Source: Adineta steineri
Taxonomy: Eukaryota; Rotifera; Eurotatoria; Adinetida; Adinetidae
Reading direction: 5' to 3'
Assembly (NCBI GenBank): GCA_905250115.1
Contig: CAJNOI010000043.1
Location: 331,821 to 395,820, forward strand
Length of the DNA stretch: 64,000 nucleotides
Shown: piece after piece, positions 1 through 10,439 of the stretch
How positions within the stretch are numbered: the stretch's first letter is position 1
Layout of the letters: every line of letters starts with the position of its first letter
Position numbers and translations under genes: made by a program
The notes under the pieces: generated by a model
What the model was told of the DNA's origin: nothing
The model's database searches: none
What the model saw: only the letters and a program-made list of their open reading frames with translations

Positions 1-1967
1 TAGTAGTTCAGTCAAATTGTGTATTCAAAAAGAATGTCGTGATTAAGATCTATTGAGAACGATCCGTTACAGTATAAATTATTTTGTGCACATTGTAGAA
101 TCAAAGGACACATCTTATCTGATATTAAGAATAGATTGTATACATGTTTTACTTTGCCTATATTGACAGACTATGCAATTTAAAAATTGGTAAGGATGTG
201 TTGAAGACACAAATTATCGTTCCTGGCTTAACTGTAAAAATTAAAAGCCATTTTTGAGAGTATCCATGTGACATCTAGCAATTTAAAATCATTCAGTTAA
301 AAAACAATTTTGTCGACGACACAACTATTATTTAATGACAAATGATTATATTCTTTTTTAAATGCTTTTAAAAATGTACATGCCAAGTGCGAGAGAAATC
401 AACAAAAAAAACTTTCATGACTGATTGTTGTAATTGTGATTTTTTCTTTTTTTCGTTTTTGTATGTACACAGTCAGTGAAAGTGAAGCATGTGTAAATAA
501 GTGAATTGCAAACAAAAATAAAATCTGTATTTTTTGGTTTATCTTGCTGTATCCCTTCAAAAGTTTGTTTGACAGTTTTTTCTGTCTTTTCATACAATTA
601 TTGATTAGATATGATTGAAATTACTTTTTTAAGAAAAGATCATTCTATTGTAGTATTCAAACAAATATTATTACCAAAATTTTGTATCATGAAAAATAGT
701 TTTTTTCTTGTGAATCATCAATTCCGTTCAATACATTTGAAAAAAGAACTAAATGTTAGGATATTTCTTTGATTCATTGAGACAAATTCAAGGACAATAA
801 TATCCACAGAAATATTTAATATGCTACTCAATGCAGCATTCATCTTTTAGATGGTATTGCCAGTTGCTGAAGATGCTTATAAAATTAGAAAAAAAGGAAT
901 ATTTCTCATTTTTCGAAGGTATAGCAATGAAAATCCTAGAATTTTGAAGAATTACTAGTCTATAAATCGTTAATATACCTTTGATCAAAAGGTGCTATAT
1001 GCTGCATAATGGTCTTTTTAATGTTTTAGAAACATTTATAACTTTCTTTTCTTTTTTAAGAAAATAAAAAACTGAAAGCAACTAGTAGAATCACTAACAT
1101 TAATACATTGTGAAAGTAAATGCGGGGTGGATGTGGGTGTAGGTATGAGATGAATATAATACAAACACTCACACCCACACCCACACCCACACCCAAGATG
1201 GGTGGCAATTGACACACCCAAAAAATTAAATAAAAAAATTACTTAATTAGTCAAATCAAACTCATGTTCAAAATCTCTGAAACACCATTTTTACAGAGGG
1301 AGAAGGAAAAACTAAACAAATAAATTATTTAGGGAGAAACAGCTTCGTTGTAAGGGTTATTGTACGCAGAGTTGAATAGCATTTTCAGATAGTTAAAATC
1401 AGTTTTTTTAATGATATTAAAGCATTAAAATTTATTGCCATATGTATATTTAAGAGGCTGGCCAGCCACGAGTCACTGGATGACACTATATATATACTCA
1501 GTTCACATCATTCCATTGAGTTGAGTTGAATTGGGAAGTGTTTTCTATTTAAATTAACATACTGATCTATTCCATGGTATGTTAATATCTATAGAAATCA
1601 TTCATTTGTCTATCTTTCTTTTATTTATTCTCTACTATGAATTATACTTTTTAATGGAACAAAAAAAATAATTCATAGTACTGAATAAATACAGTTCTTT
1701 TTCTCTCTTTTCGTTGCTTTAAACAGTCTGTTGAGTGGCCGTTCTTTATCTTATCCAACATAGAGAAATTCTATCTTGTTCAGATACAATAATTATATAT
1801 CTATTCATATGTATTGTTTACCTTACTGATGGGTGTTAACACTCATTTGTGTTCTCAATAAGATTAAAGTTTCTCTGTACGCGCACACATTTAAAATGAT
1901 TCTTTTCTTGTTTAAAAAATTTATTTTTTCGCTTTCATAAAAATAAAATTTATAGCAATACAATTTA
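1..1967. other. AT-rich gene-free left end
   Basis: I see no convincing coding exon here. The stretch is AT-rich, with short homopolymers. Its one structured element is the telomere-like hexamer patch at 1122-1194, listed separately. The open frame at 1036-1221 on the minus strand is only a translation of that repeat. The last ~150 bases lie downstream of the ART-TPR gene and probably contain its 3' UTR. Confidence 0.6.
1122..1194. repeat. interstitial telomere-like repeat, two opposed arms
   Basis: Bases 1171-1194 are four perfect copies of ACACCC, preceded by one degenerate copy (ACACTC, 1165-1170). About 20 bases to the left, 1122-1143 is G-rich on the same strand with degenerate GGGTGT-like units (it contains ATGTGGGTGT). 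The arms are therefore in opposite orientation around a short AT-rich spacer and could fold back on each other. Read on the other strand, ACACCC is a phase of TGTGGG, known as the telomeric unit of bdelloid rotifers. That the patch derives from a former chromosome end or a healed break is inference. Confidence 0.75.
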
Positions 1968-4256
1968 TTATTTGTTATTTGCAAGTTTAAGGTTATTTCT
2001 CCACTGTTGAAGATGTGGGTGGTTCGAAGGTAATGATTGTTCTCCAGTTCGTATAGCATGTTTATAAAATCTACGGGCTTTTGAGTGATCACCCATGCGG
2101 TAATACGCAGTACCAATATTGTTATAGGAAATAGCTAAAAAAGGATGATTGGAAGGAAGTGATTGCTGTTGAATTTTAAGGACTTTTTCATAAGATAAAA
2201 GTGCTTTTGGATAATTACCCATCTTGGTATGCACATTACCAATATTACCGTAGGACATAGTCAAATCAGGATGATTAGGAGGAAGTGATTGTTGTTGAAT
2301 CTCGAGGGCTTTTTCATAATAAGAAAATGCTTTTGGATAATTGCTCGTATTGGAATATAGTACGCCAATGGAGATGTAGAAAGTCGCCAAATCAGGATGA
2401 TTGCGAGGAAGGGATTTTTGTTGAATCTCAAGGGCTTTTTCATAATAAGAAAGTGCTTCTGAATAATTACTCATATTTTTATGCACATTACCAATGTTGT
2501 TGTAAGAAATAGCCAAATCAGGATGGTCGGGAGGAAGTGATTGTTGTTGAACTTCAATGGTTTTTTTATTATAAGAAAGTGCTTCTGAATAGTTACCCAT
2601 GTTTTTATGCACTAAACCAATCGTGATGTAGCAAGACGCTAAATCAGGATGATTGTGAGTAAGTGATTTTTGTTGAATCTCAAGAGCTTTTTCATAATGA
2701 GGAAGTGCTTCTGGATAATTACCCATCTTGTGATACACTAAACCAATGCTATTATAAGACTGAGCCAAACCAGGATGGTTGGTAGGAAGTGATAGTTGTT
2801 GAATTTCAAGGGCTTTTTCGTGAAATGAAAGTGCTTTTGGATAATTACCCATTCTGAAATGCACATTACCAATGTTGTTGAGGGACTTAGCGAAGTGAGG
2901 ATGATTTGGAGGAAGTGATTGCTGTTCAATTTCATAGGCTTTTTCGTGAGATGAAAGTGCTTTTGGATAATTACTCATGCTGTAATGCACCAAACCAATG
3001 TTGTTGTGGGAAGAAGCCATATCAGGATGACTACAAGGAAGAATTTTTTGATAAATAGCAAGTGATTGTTCATAGAATGTAAGTGCTTCTTCATATTTTC
3101 CTTGAACATATTTGATCACACCAAGATGAAGATAAATATTTGCCCTACTTTTATCATCCTTTGTTTGGTCAAGTAGAACTTGATAAATGTCTTCAGCTTT
3201 GTCATATTGACCCGTTTTAAATAGTAACAAACCCAATCTGTACCATCCTTCTTCATCTGGATAACTCTCTTCTCGGATGTAATCTGTAAGTCTGTTTAAT
3301 TCTGGATCGTTGTCAGCAGTAAGTACCAAGTTAACTTCATATAAACGATCATTTCCAGCCATTTGTTTGATATCCTGGATACGAAAAACGCTATGCATAG
3401 AGAACAAGACTTCCTCTTCTCCTTGGAATTTGCCGATTCCAGCAATTGAAGCAAATGGTGATGTTGATTGAGATGGATCTACTTTAATAACGAAAAGTAT
3501 TCCAACTAAATCTGGATTGGCCTGATTGCTTTCAGCAAAAGCATAAGAGAGATCCCGGTCTTTACTGGTAGATAAGAAGTTGTTGAATGAAATAAGACCA
3601 CCTCTGATTTTTATCATTTGTTCAAAATCTGCTGCGGATAAACCTTGGCCACGATAAACGGTAAAAGTGTTAGCAGGAATTGTATCAGGATATTGTTCCC
3701 GGTGCAGTTGTTCAATCTGTCGATGCAAATCACCAATGAAGAAACCCATACGTGTAATGATATCACCATCCGTTAATCGTAATGCACGATTGAGCATGGG
3801 ATACAAGAACATGTCACGGGTGTACCAATAAATCGGTGTTTCGTCGTGATACTGGTCTTCCAATTGTTTAATGTTTTCGACGTCTTTTATATTACCTTTA
3901 AAAGGATCGCGGCAGTAATTAATATAATCTTGGATGTGTTTTTGTTCGAATTGGATGGTTAACAGTATTTCTTTGATGATTTGAGTGTACATAAAAGAAG
4001 GATCTAATTGATCCAAGTTTTTATTTGTACCCACAAAACTCATAGGAATAGCATTTTGCTCACATTGATGAGCAGCTTCCTTGAGTGCTTCACAGATGGA
4101 TGTAATATCTGTGTAGACACCCTTTATTTTGGGCCAATCTTTAGTCCATTGTTCATGATGTTTTTGGTTGTCACAAAGAATAAAAATTGAATCAATTTGA
4201 CACATATTGTGCACCAAAGGCACAAAATGTTGTCCAAGTGATCCGGATATGATCAT
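1968..4256 (-). CDS. ADP-ribosyltransferase (R-S-E class) with C-terminal TPR array
   Basis: A 762-residue intronless frame. The N-terminal third carries a vertebrate-type mono-ADP-ribosyltransferase domain: YRG with Arg202, the STS motif at 229-231, and a Glu-Glu-Glu run at 280-282 that supplies the E-x-E catalytic pair. Enzymes of this class move ADP-ribose from NAD+ to arginine or another acceptor; the target here is unknown. From about residue 333 there are ten TPRs. The last eight (411-746) are exactly 42 residues each, with a consensus like the kinesin light chain array (NIGNVH, GNYPKAL, EKALEIQQ, SLPPNHP), and probably bind protein partners. ART-TPR fusions are a large family in bdelloids. 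The same frame continues upstream after a single stop codon (4299-4301), so this reading frame is probably the larger part of a longer gene. If translated, it would start at an internal Met just before the conserved ISGSLGQH segment. Confidence 0.85.
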   Translation of the reverse strand: MIISGSLGQHFVPLVHNMCQIDSIFILCDNQKHHEQWTKDWPKIKGVYTDITSICEALKEAAHQCEQNAIPMSFVGTNKNLDQLDPSFMYTQIIKEILLTIQFEQKHIQDYINYCRDPFKGNIKDVENIKQLEDQYHDETPIYWYTRDMFLYPMLNRALRLTDGDIITRMGFFIGDLHRQIEQLHREQYPDTIPANTFTVYRGQGLSAADFEQMIKIRGGLISFNNFLSTSKDRDLSYAFAESNQANPDLVGILFVIKVDPSQSTSPFASIAGIGKFQGEEEVLFSMHSVFRIQDIKQMAGNDRLYEVNLVLTADNDPELNRLTDYIREESYPDEEGWYRLGLLLFKTGQYDKAEDIYQVLLDQTKDDKSRANIYLHLGVIKYVQGKYEEALTFYEQSLAIYQKILPCSHPDMASSHNNIGLVHYSMSNYPKALSSHEKAYEIEQQSLPPNHPHFAKSLNNIGNVHFRMGNYPKALSFHEKALEIQQLSLPTNHPGLAQSYNSIGLVYHKMGNYPEALPHYEKALEIQQKSLTHNHPDLASCYITIGLVHKNMGNYSEALSYNKKTIEVQQQSLPPDHPDLAISYNNIGNVHKNMSNYSEALSYYEKALEIQQKSLPRNHPDLATFYISIGVLYSNTSNYPKAFSYYEKALEIQQQSLPPNHPDLTMSYGNIGNVHTKMGNYPKALLSYEKVLKIQQQSLPSNHPFLAISYNNIGTAYYRMGDHSKARRFYKHAIRTGEQSLPSNHPHLQQWRNNLKLANNK
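2019..3026 (-). repeat. eight tandem 126-bp TPR units
   Basis: The last eight TPRs are encoded by eight consecutive 126-bp units with no length change between them (42 codons each, residues 411-746 counted from Met4256). Units share long stretches of wording at the DNA level, for example the recurrent segment encoding EKALEIQQ. This suggests duplication or gene conversion within the array. Such arrays change copy number easily and may be collapsed or expanded in assemblies. Confidence 0.8.
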
Positions 4257-4298
4257 ACATGCCTTTTTATTGGTGACTGTTTTGATGATCTCAATGCA

Positions 4299-4505
4299 TT
4301 AATCAACATCTGTGAATGTATTGGTATCGTTGACAGCCTGATGTAATCTTGTGATTGTATTTTGGCAATCGTCGTTGTTCTCGTCAATATTGTTGTCTAA
4401 CCAGATTAGAAGAACATTTTGCATTCCTTGAAGTTTGATACGTCGACGACTTTCTGCACTTTTTGGAACTGTCGATGAATTTGCTTTTGAATGTCTCTTA
4501 CCCAT
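4299..4505 (-). pseudogene. N-terminal segment of the ART-TPR gene, cut off by an in-frame TAA
   Basis: This 68-codon frame starts MGKRHSKANSS and contains MQNVLLIWLD, typical of the start of bdelloid ART-TPR proteins. It is in the same frame as the 1968-4256 frame: 4505 minus 4256 is 249, a multiple of three. The codons between the stop (TAA, 4299-4301) and Met4256 read as normal protein (CIEIIKTVTNKKAC) leading straight into MIISGSLG. One base change therefore separates two halves of what looks like one 845-residue gene. I found no GT-AG intron long enough to remove the stop. It could be a recent nonsense mutation, a polymorphism, a readthrough site or a sequencing error. Confidence 0.7.
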
Positions 4506-5510
4506 TGTCTGCTATGTGAATGGTTTGATTTGAATTTACTGTGTAAATTTTAGTAGTGAAGTAATGATCAAAAACGATTCTCTTTATAGGTGTCTACTTC
4601 CTTTCGAAATGTTTTATCTTCATCTATTTATGATGTTGCTATGAAAAAAACCCATAGAGAACGAAAAAACGAGTGATGAAATATTGTTATGGTTGACTAA
4701 CCATCGAAGTAACTTGGAAACAATTAGTTTGTTATTCACGTTGACGAAGAAAAAGTGCGTTGAGTCATGTTTGTTATTGAAGAGTAGGATGTGGAGAAAA
4801 CGTATTTATATTGATAAATATATGAGCAGTTACACAAGTTGGTTGCATATTTTTTCATCGCGAATTAGGAGACTTTTAAAATAGGTAATATAATTTCCGT
4901 TGCTGTATTATTTTCCACTGAAAGCCTGTACGTGACCATTGCATATGAAAAATGTAAATAATCTTCAGATTTTAATAACATTAAAAAATATTTGGTTTCT
5001 TTTGTAAATAGTTTATTTTCTGTATAATATGGAAACTTTCGATCTTGATATAATCATTATCAACCTTTAACGATACTCAATAACAGATGTTATACAGCAT
5101 GATTTTTAACAACATCCTAATAGAGATCTCAAAATTATTTACATGTTTCATACATTACTCTATAAAAGTAGAATTTAAAAAACTTGAGCACTTATATTTT
5201 AAAATTGTTTGTGAATTAAATTACATAGTTTATGATGTTTAATGATTCTCTATCTGATAAAAATTGTTTAAAATCCACGAGTTTATCGTGACAAATCACC
5301 AAAGTTAGTCATCTAGAAGCTTCTTCAGTTCTTTACAATAGCATCGTCTCTATCATCATTGAATAAGAACCTTAATCAAAAAACCTCATAACAATACACA
5401 TTAAGTGTGACAAGAAGCCATTTTATTTATTGTTTCTCTGAAAACTGTAAGCAAAATAATCGAATCGAGCTAATGATTCGTCATGAAAATGTATTCAATA
5501 CTAAGATTCA
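4506..5510. other. intergenic between ART-TPR and LRR gene
   Basis: About 1 kb with no supported gene. It holds the upstream region of the ART-TPR gene (right of 4505 on the minus strand) and the 3' flank of the LRR gene. The small plus-strand frame at 4684-4884 has no recognisable motif and I treat it as chance. Confidence 0.55.
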
Positions 5511-7218
5511 CTAATTTCTTTCACTGCTATTGGATTCAAGAAACTCATTGATTTGAAGCATAGCATCATCTCCGATATCATTATCATCGAGTGCTAGAGT
5601 GGTGAGTGTCTAGATGAAAACGTGAAGGTAAGCATATGATATAGATGAAGCGAGAATGATACCTACTCTGTTGTGTCGTAATGCATCGACTAAATGTTGT
5701 GCTCCAACAGATTCGATGTAATACCCCAAGAGATTTAGCGTGGTGAGTGTCTAGATGAAAAATGAAAGGGAAAGATATGATACAGTGAAAGATAGATTGA
5801 CACTTACTGTGTTGTGCTTTAATGCATCACCCAAGTGTTCTGCTCCAACATCTTTGATTTGGTTATATTCGAGATTTACTGTGGTAAGTGTCTATAAGAA
5901 AGGTTGAAGGTTAAGATATTATAATAGCGAACAGGAAATAACTATTACTGCGTTGTGTCGCAATCCAGCACCCAAATATTGTGCACCAACATCTCCTATT
6001 TGATTATATCCCAAATCCAGTGTGATGAGTGTCTAAATGAAAAAGTGAAGGGGAACACATGATACAGTCAAAGAGACGACGATTCTTACTGTATTGTGTT
6101 GCAATGCATCAGCCAAATATTGTGCCCCTACATCTCCGATTTCATTACGTTCAAGATGCAATATGGTGAGTGTCTAGATAAAGGAGTGGAGATAGAGACA
6201 CGATACTGTTAAAGAGAGAGTAGTGATTACTGTGTTGTGTCCTAATGCGTTAGCTAAATACTGTGCTCCAACATCTCCTATTTGATTATCTCCGAAATCT
6301 AGTGTGATGAGTGTCTAGATGGAAAAGTGGAGGTAAAGATATAATATAGATTAAGAGAGAATGATAACTACTGTATTCTGTCGCAATGCATCAGCCAAAT
6401 GCCGTGCGCCAACATCTCCGATTTCATTTCCATAGATTTCTAGCTTGTTGAGTGTCTTAATCAAAAAGTGAACGTAAATATATGATATAGATCAAGAGAG
6501 AATGACAACTACGGTGTTTTGTCGTAATGCATCAGCCAAATATTGTGCTCCAACAGCTCCTATTTGATTATTTCCGCAATATAGTGTGGTGAGTGTCTAG
6601 TTGAGAAGATGAAGGTAATGACACGATACAGTCAAACAGGAAGTGACAGTTACTGTGTTGTGTCGTAATGCATCAGCCAAATATTGTGCACCAACATCAC
6701 CTACTTGGTTAAATCCGCAATCTAGTGTGATGAGTCTCTAAATTGAAAAGTGGAAATGAAGACTGTATGTAGATGAAGAGAGAGTTTGCCAATCACTGTG
6801 TTGTATTGTAGTTCACTAGCCAATTTTTGTGCGCCGAAATCTCCAATGGAATTCTCATAAAGATTTAGTGAGGTGAGTGTCTAAATGACAAAATGAAGTT
6901 AAAGATGTAATATAGATGAAGAGATAGAATTTTTGCATGCTAGTTACTGTTACTGTTCGATGTTTATGAACGAAAGGAGACTATCTGAAGAGAATTTATA
7001 GATCGTTAATATCTTTTAAAATCGAATTTTCATTTTCATTAAATAGACAATAGATAAAAGTTTACCTGATATCGATGGTAGCTGTCTATGATTTTATTGA
7101 ATCGTTGACAAACATTTCTCATTGAACATATAATTGTGAAATCCGATTGATGATCTAAAACTCGGTACACAATTTCCACTGGTAATGTAAGGAAGTTGAC
7201 GACTGTTTTATTTGCCAT
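5511..7218 (-). CDS. F-box-like protein with ten leucine-rich repeats
   Basis: Eleven exons on the minus strand: 7066-7218, 6797-6880, 6654-6737, 6513-6596, 6372-6455, 6231-6314, 6090-6173, 5949-6032, 5808-5891, 5667-5750 and 5511-5609, 335 residues in total. Exon 1 (51 residues) has an F-box-like helix set (LTLPVEIVYRVLDH, then CQRFNKIIDSYHRYQ). Each following exon is one RNase-inhibitor-type LRR of 28 residues, with the pattern TLTxLxLxxNxIGDVGAQYLADALxxNT. The last exon is a degenerate cap ending ESNSSERN. All joins are phase 0, so skipping any LRR exon keeps the frame. F-box proteins usually present substrates to SCF ubiquitin ligases, with the LRRs choosing the target; that role is inferred. 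Donors are GTA-type except that of the first LRR exon (GTGATT). The start is the ATG at 7216-7218, the first Met before the F-box-like segment. LRR genes of this layout are common in bdelloids. Confidence 0.8.
5610..6880 (-). repeat. tandem 141-bp exon-plus-intron units (LRR cassette array)
   Basis: The 5' ends of the LRR exons lie at 5609, 5750, 5891, 6032, 6173, 6314, 6455, 6596 and 6737: every step is exactly 141 bp, made of an 84-bp exon and a 57-bp intron. The next step (to 6880) is 143. The introns resemble one another as well as the exons do (on the plus strand, a shared start like CTAGATGAAAAAGTGAAGG and a middle GATATAGATGAAGAGAGAA). The unit that duplicated was therefore exon plus intron. 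Confidence 0.9.
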
Positions 7219-7498
7219 TGCGTCGCTTTAGTTTTTGAATTTATCATGTGTTTTTTTTCTTCTCATTCAATGAATATATATTCGTCATGCATCATATATT
7301 TCACATGTTGTAATTACTTGTTGAAAGAAAAAAAGGGAAAATAATGATAATGAGTTTGTAAATACATTTATTTTTTGAAATAAAAACATCCTGAGAAAAA
7401 AGAAACATTATCTCATTGCAATATGTAAAATAAAATACAAAACAAAAAACTGACAATTACAAGACTAATATTTATATTAAAAAAACGAAATACAAATG

Positions 7499-10439
7499 TT
7501 AACGTGAACTATCTATATGTCGTTTAAAATACAGTGCTATATCGGCTATATTTGGACGTTTTGTTCCATCGATATGCCAACATTCACATAATAAATCATA
7601 AATTTCTTTGGGACAATCAGGTGGAACAGATAAATTAAATGATGAATCATTTTTATTTTCATTTTGTCGTACTATAATACATTGATAGAGTTCTTCATTC
7701 GTTAAAGAAACATATGGTAAACATGAACAACGTGACCAAATTTCCCATAAAGTAACAGCATATGAATAAATATCAGATTTTATTGTTGGAGTTGTCTAAA
7801 AGAAGAAAATCAATCAATTTATATTTTATTAAAAAAAAAAGATTTTTTTCTTTTACTAATAATGCTTCTGGTGCAATCCATCTTAATGGTATTAATTGTC
7901 CATTTGTTCCTAACCAATATTCATGTTCATATTGTGATAGAGCCATTGCACAATCTGTTAATTTAATCATATAATCCGAATAAAAAAGACAATTACGTGT
8001 TGCTATATCAGTATGAATTAAATTTAAATGAGATAAATATTGAAGTGCATTTGCTAATTGATAAGCAAAATAAATGTTTATCCTAAAATAAATAAAAAGA
8101 GATTAACAAATAAAATATCATTTGATTTATACTTTTGAAAGGTTGAATCATTTGTTTGTTGTTTTGAAAGTGTATGAAAGTAATCTTGTAACGTACCAAA
8201 ATGTGAATATTCTTGAATAAGATAAAGTGTATTAAGTTGTACACCAAATAAACATGAAATATTTATATGATTTAAACGTGATAAAATTTCAAGTTCATTT
8301 AAAAATAGTTCCTTTGATGAATGAATTAAATTTGTTTTGATTATTTTTATTAAAACACATTTCGTTTCATTATTAATGAAATAATTACCAAAATATATTT
8401 CACCAATTTTACTTTCAGATATTTTACGTATTGCAATTAATTTTGATTCATCAACATTAGCTGGAAAATTTGTTGACGAAGAAGAATGATGAATACATTT
8501 TGAAGGCAAATTTTCTCGAGGTAATATACAATTAAATAAACTTGTACGTTGATTATTTGAAACTTTATCGATTTGTTCAATATCTGATGAAGCATAATGA
8601 AATGTATTATTTGTTGACCATTGTTTATAAGTATTCGATGAATAATTTCCATCAATAACAGCATATTGTTCACCTTTAAATAATAATGATGATGATGGTG
8701 TTGTTTGTAATAATGATGTTGTTGATGTTATTGGATAAATATATGAGCCCATTGATTGTTGTTCACTTGTAACATCATCATAATTATTTGATGATGATGA
8801 TAATAATAAATGATTTTTTTTCTTAACAGGTAATGTACTTGCATCATGTTCACTTGATGTTGATACACATGATCCACTTGTTGTTGTTGTCATTTGTGAA
8901 GATTTATAATAAAGATTACTATTTTGTCTTAAACGATGATGTGATGAACGACAACGAATTCGATAAAATCCAAAAATAAATAAAAGAATAAAACTAAATA
9001 AAATTATTGATATAATAAATATTGTTAACCATTCAAATTTAAATATTATTAATGAAGAATTTTCAAAGGTAGAATTATTATTATTCATTAATATTGAACA
9101 ATTTGTTGTATTATTTATTATTGAAGTTGTATTAAGTAATATTGCTGGTTCATTAATAAATGTTATTTCTGTTAAGAAAAGTAATTGATTATTATTAAAT
9201 TCAAATAGAAATTCAATTTGTTTTCCTAGGAATATATTATCATATTTAATTAATTGAATTGTATCAACATATATAGTTGATAATGATGATTCAATAGGTG
9301 CTATATGATGTTTAATTGTTAGATTATTATCAAATTTAATTTGAACGGATTCATATTTATTACTCATTGTATAAATTTGTATTGTTTTAAAATGACGTGA
9401 AATATCAAAATGAAATTCAATTGATACAGGTGATTTATTCCAACTAAGCCAACTAAAATCATTACCACCAATAATTCCATCAACTAATTTTCCTATACCA
9501 TCTATTTTATCATTGCCATCATATGTATTATCTTCATCAATACTTGGTGAAGTTTTATAGGATATAACACCACCTAAAATAAACATTCTATATAAATTAA
9601 AGAATAATATATATTCTAACCATTATATGGACATCCATAGAGTTCAATTCGCATACAAACAGTTCGCCATCGTGTACTATAAGGAATAATACGAATACGT
9701 TTAGCTAAAATTGGAAATGAAAGTGAACGTTTTTCAGCAATATATGTATTTGTATTTCCATTAAGAATCTAAAATAAATAATAAAAAAAAGGAATTATAC
9801 AATATTGATGATAAAAATAATATACTGTTTTATTTGTTATTTTATTATGATAAGTAATCCAATCGGATGATTGATTATCACGTTGATATTGAACTTGATA
9901 AAATTCAGCATATTCTTTACCTTGTCCGTTACCAAATCGACCTTGAGTTTCAATTGAATTTATTAAAAATAATTGTCGTAATTCAATTTCAAGATATTCA
10001 TATGAATTGATTCCAATTGGTTTGTCCGGACACCATGCTCCACCTTCAATTTCACTACGAATTCTATTTAAATAAAAAAAAAAGAAGTTTCATAAGGTTT
10101 CAGTTTTGATCAATCAACTTCTCTTCTCTCGTTCCTTTTTTTTTTTTTTATTGAAAAATGATTCCTTTACCTTGCCATTTGTGGACCAACGCTACTTATA
10201 TCATGTGTTGAACTTGAAGTTAAATCATTATCAGTAATCGAACCTGATTCCATACCCAATGGTACATCACAATGTTCTTAAAAATGAGATACAAAAAAAA
10301 TACAAATAATTGACCTTTTCTCTTAATCTCTCACGTATTTACCATATTCAGGCAATATTAAATTCGATGAAACATTAACAAAAATTATAATGAAGAATAA
10401 TAGACATGTGTTTATCATCATAGATGGAAATGACCACAT
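7499..10439 (-). CDS. discoidin-domain receptor-like tyrosine kinase, altered catalytic motifs
   Basis: Seven exons: 10343-10439, 10171-10276, 9826-10063, 9621-9768, 8133-9573, 7857-8082 and 7499-7795, giving 850 residues. Order: signal peptide (MMINTCLLFFIIIFVNVSS); F5/8-type discoidin domain from about residue 33 to 195 (HCDVPLGMESGSITDNDL, GGAWCPDKPIG, ETQGRFGNGQGKEY, RIELYGCPYNGG); a second discoidin-like domain (YDGNDKIDGIGKLVDGIIGG, WLSW); a transmembrane helix at about 378-401; a Ser-rich juxtamembrane region; and a kinase domain from about 575 to the end. Animal DDRs are collagen receptors. The kinase keeps the lysine (IKIIK, Lys606), helix-C Glu (about 623), the catalytic-loop Asp and Asn (HTDIATRN, 700-707), and APE. 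However, HRD reads HTD, DFG reads DCA (720-722), and the glycine loop is ESKIGE, poor in Gly. It may be a weak kinase or pseudokinase. The start ATG has a splice-acceptor-like TTTTTTTCAG six bases before it. Confidence 0.85.

Noticed and set aside
1036-1221. Minus-strand frame rich in Cys/Gly and Thr/Pro
   Set aside because: It is a translation of the telomere-like hexamers and has no gene features.
2261-2935. Small frames on both strands inside the TPR region
   Set aside because: Shadows of the TPR repeats in other frames.
5511-6880. Regularly spaced repeats resembling a CRISPR array
   Set aside because: Period 141 bp with 84-bp coding units and GT-AG introns; the units translate to LRRs, so this is a gene.
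7762-7974. Plus-strand frame opposite the receptor kinase exon
   Set aside because: Antisense shadow of the kinase exon 7857-8082.
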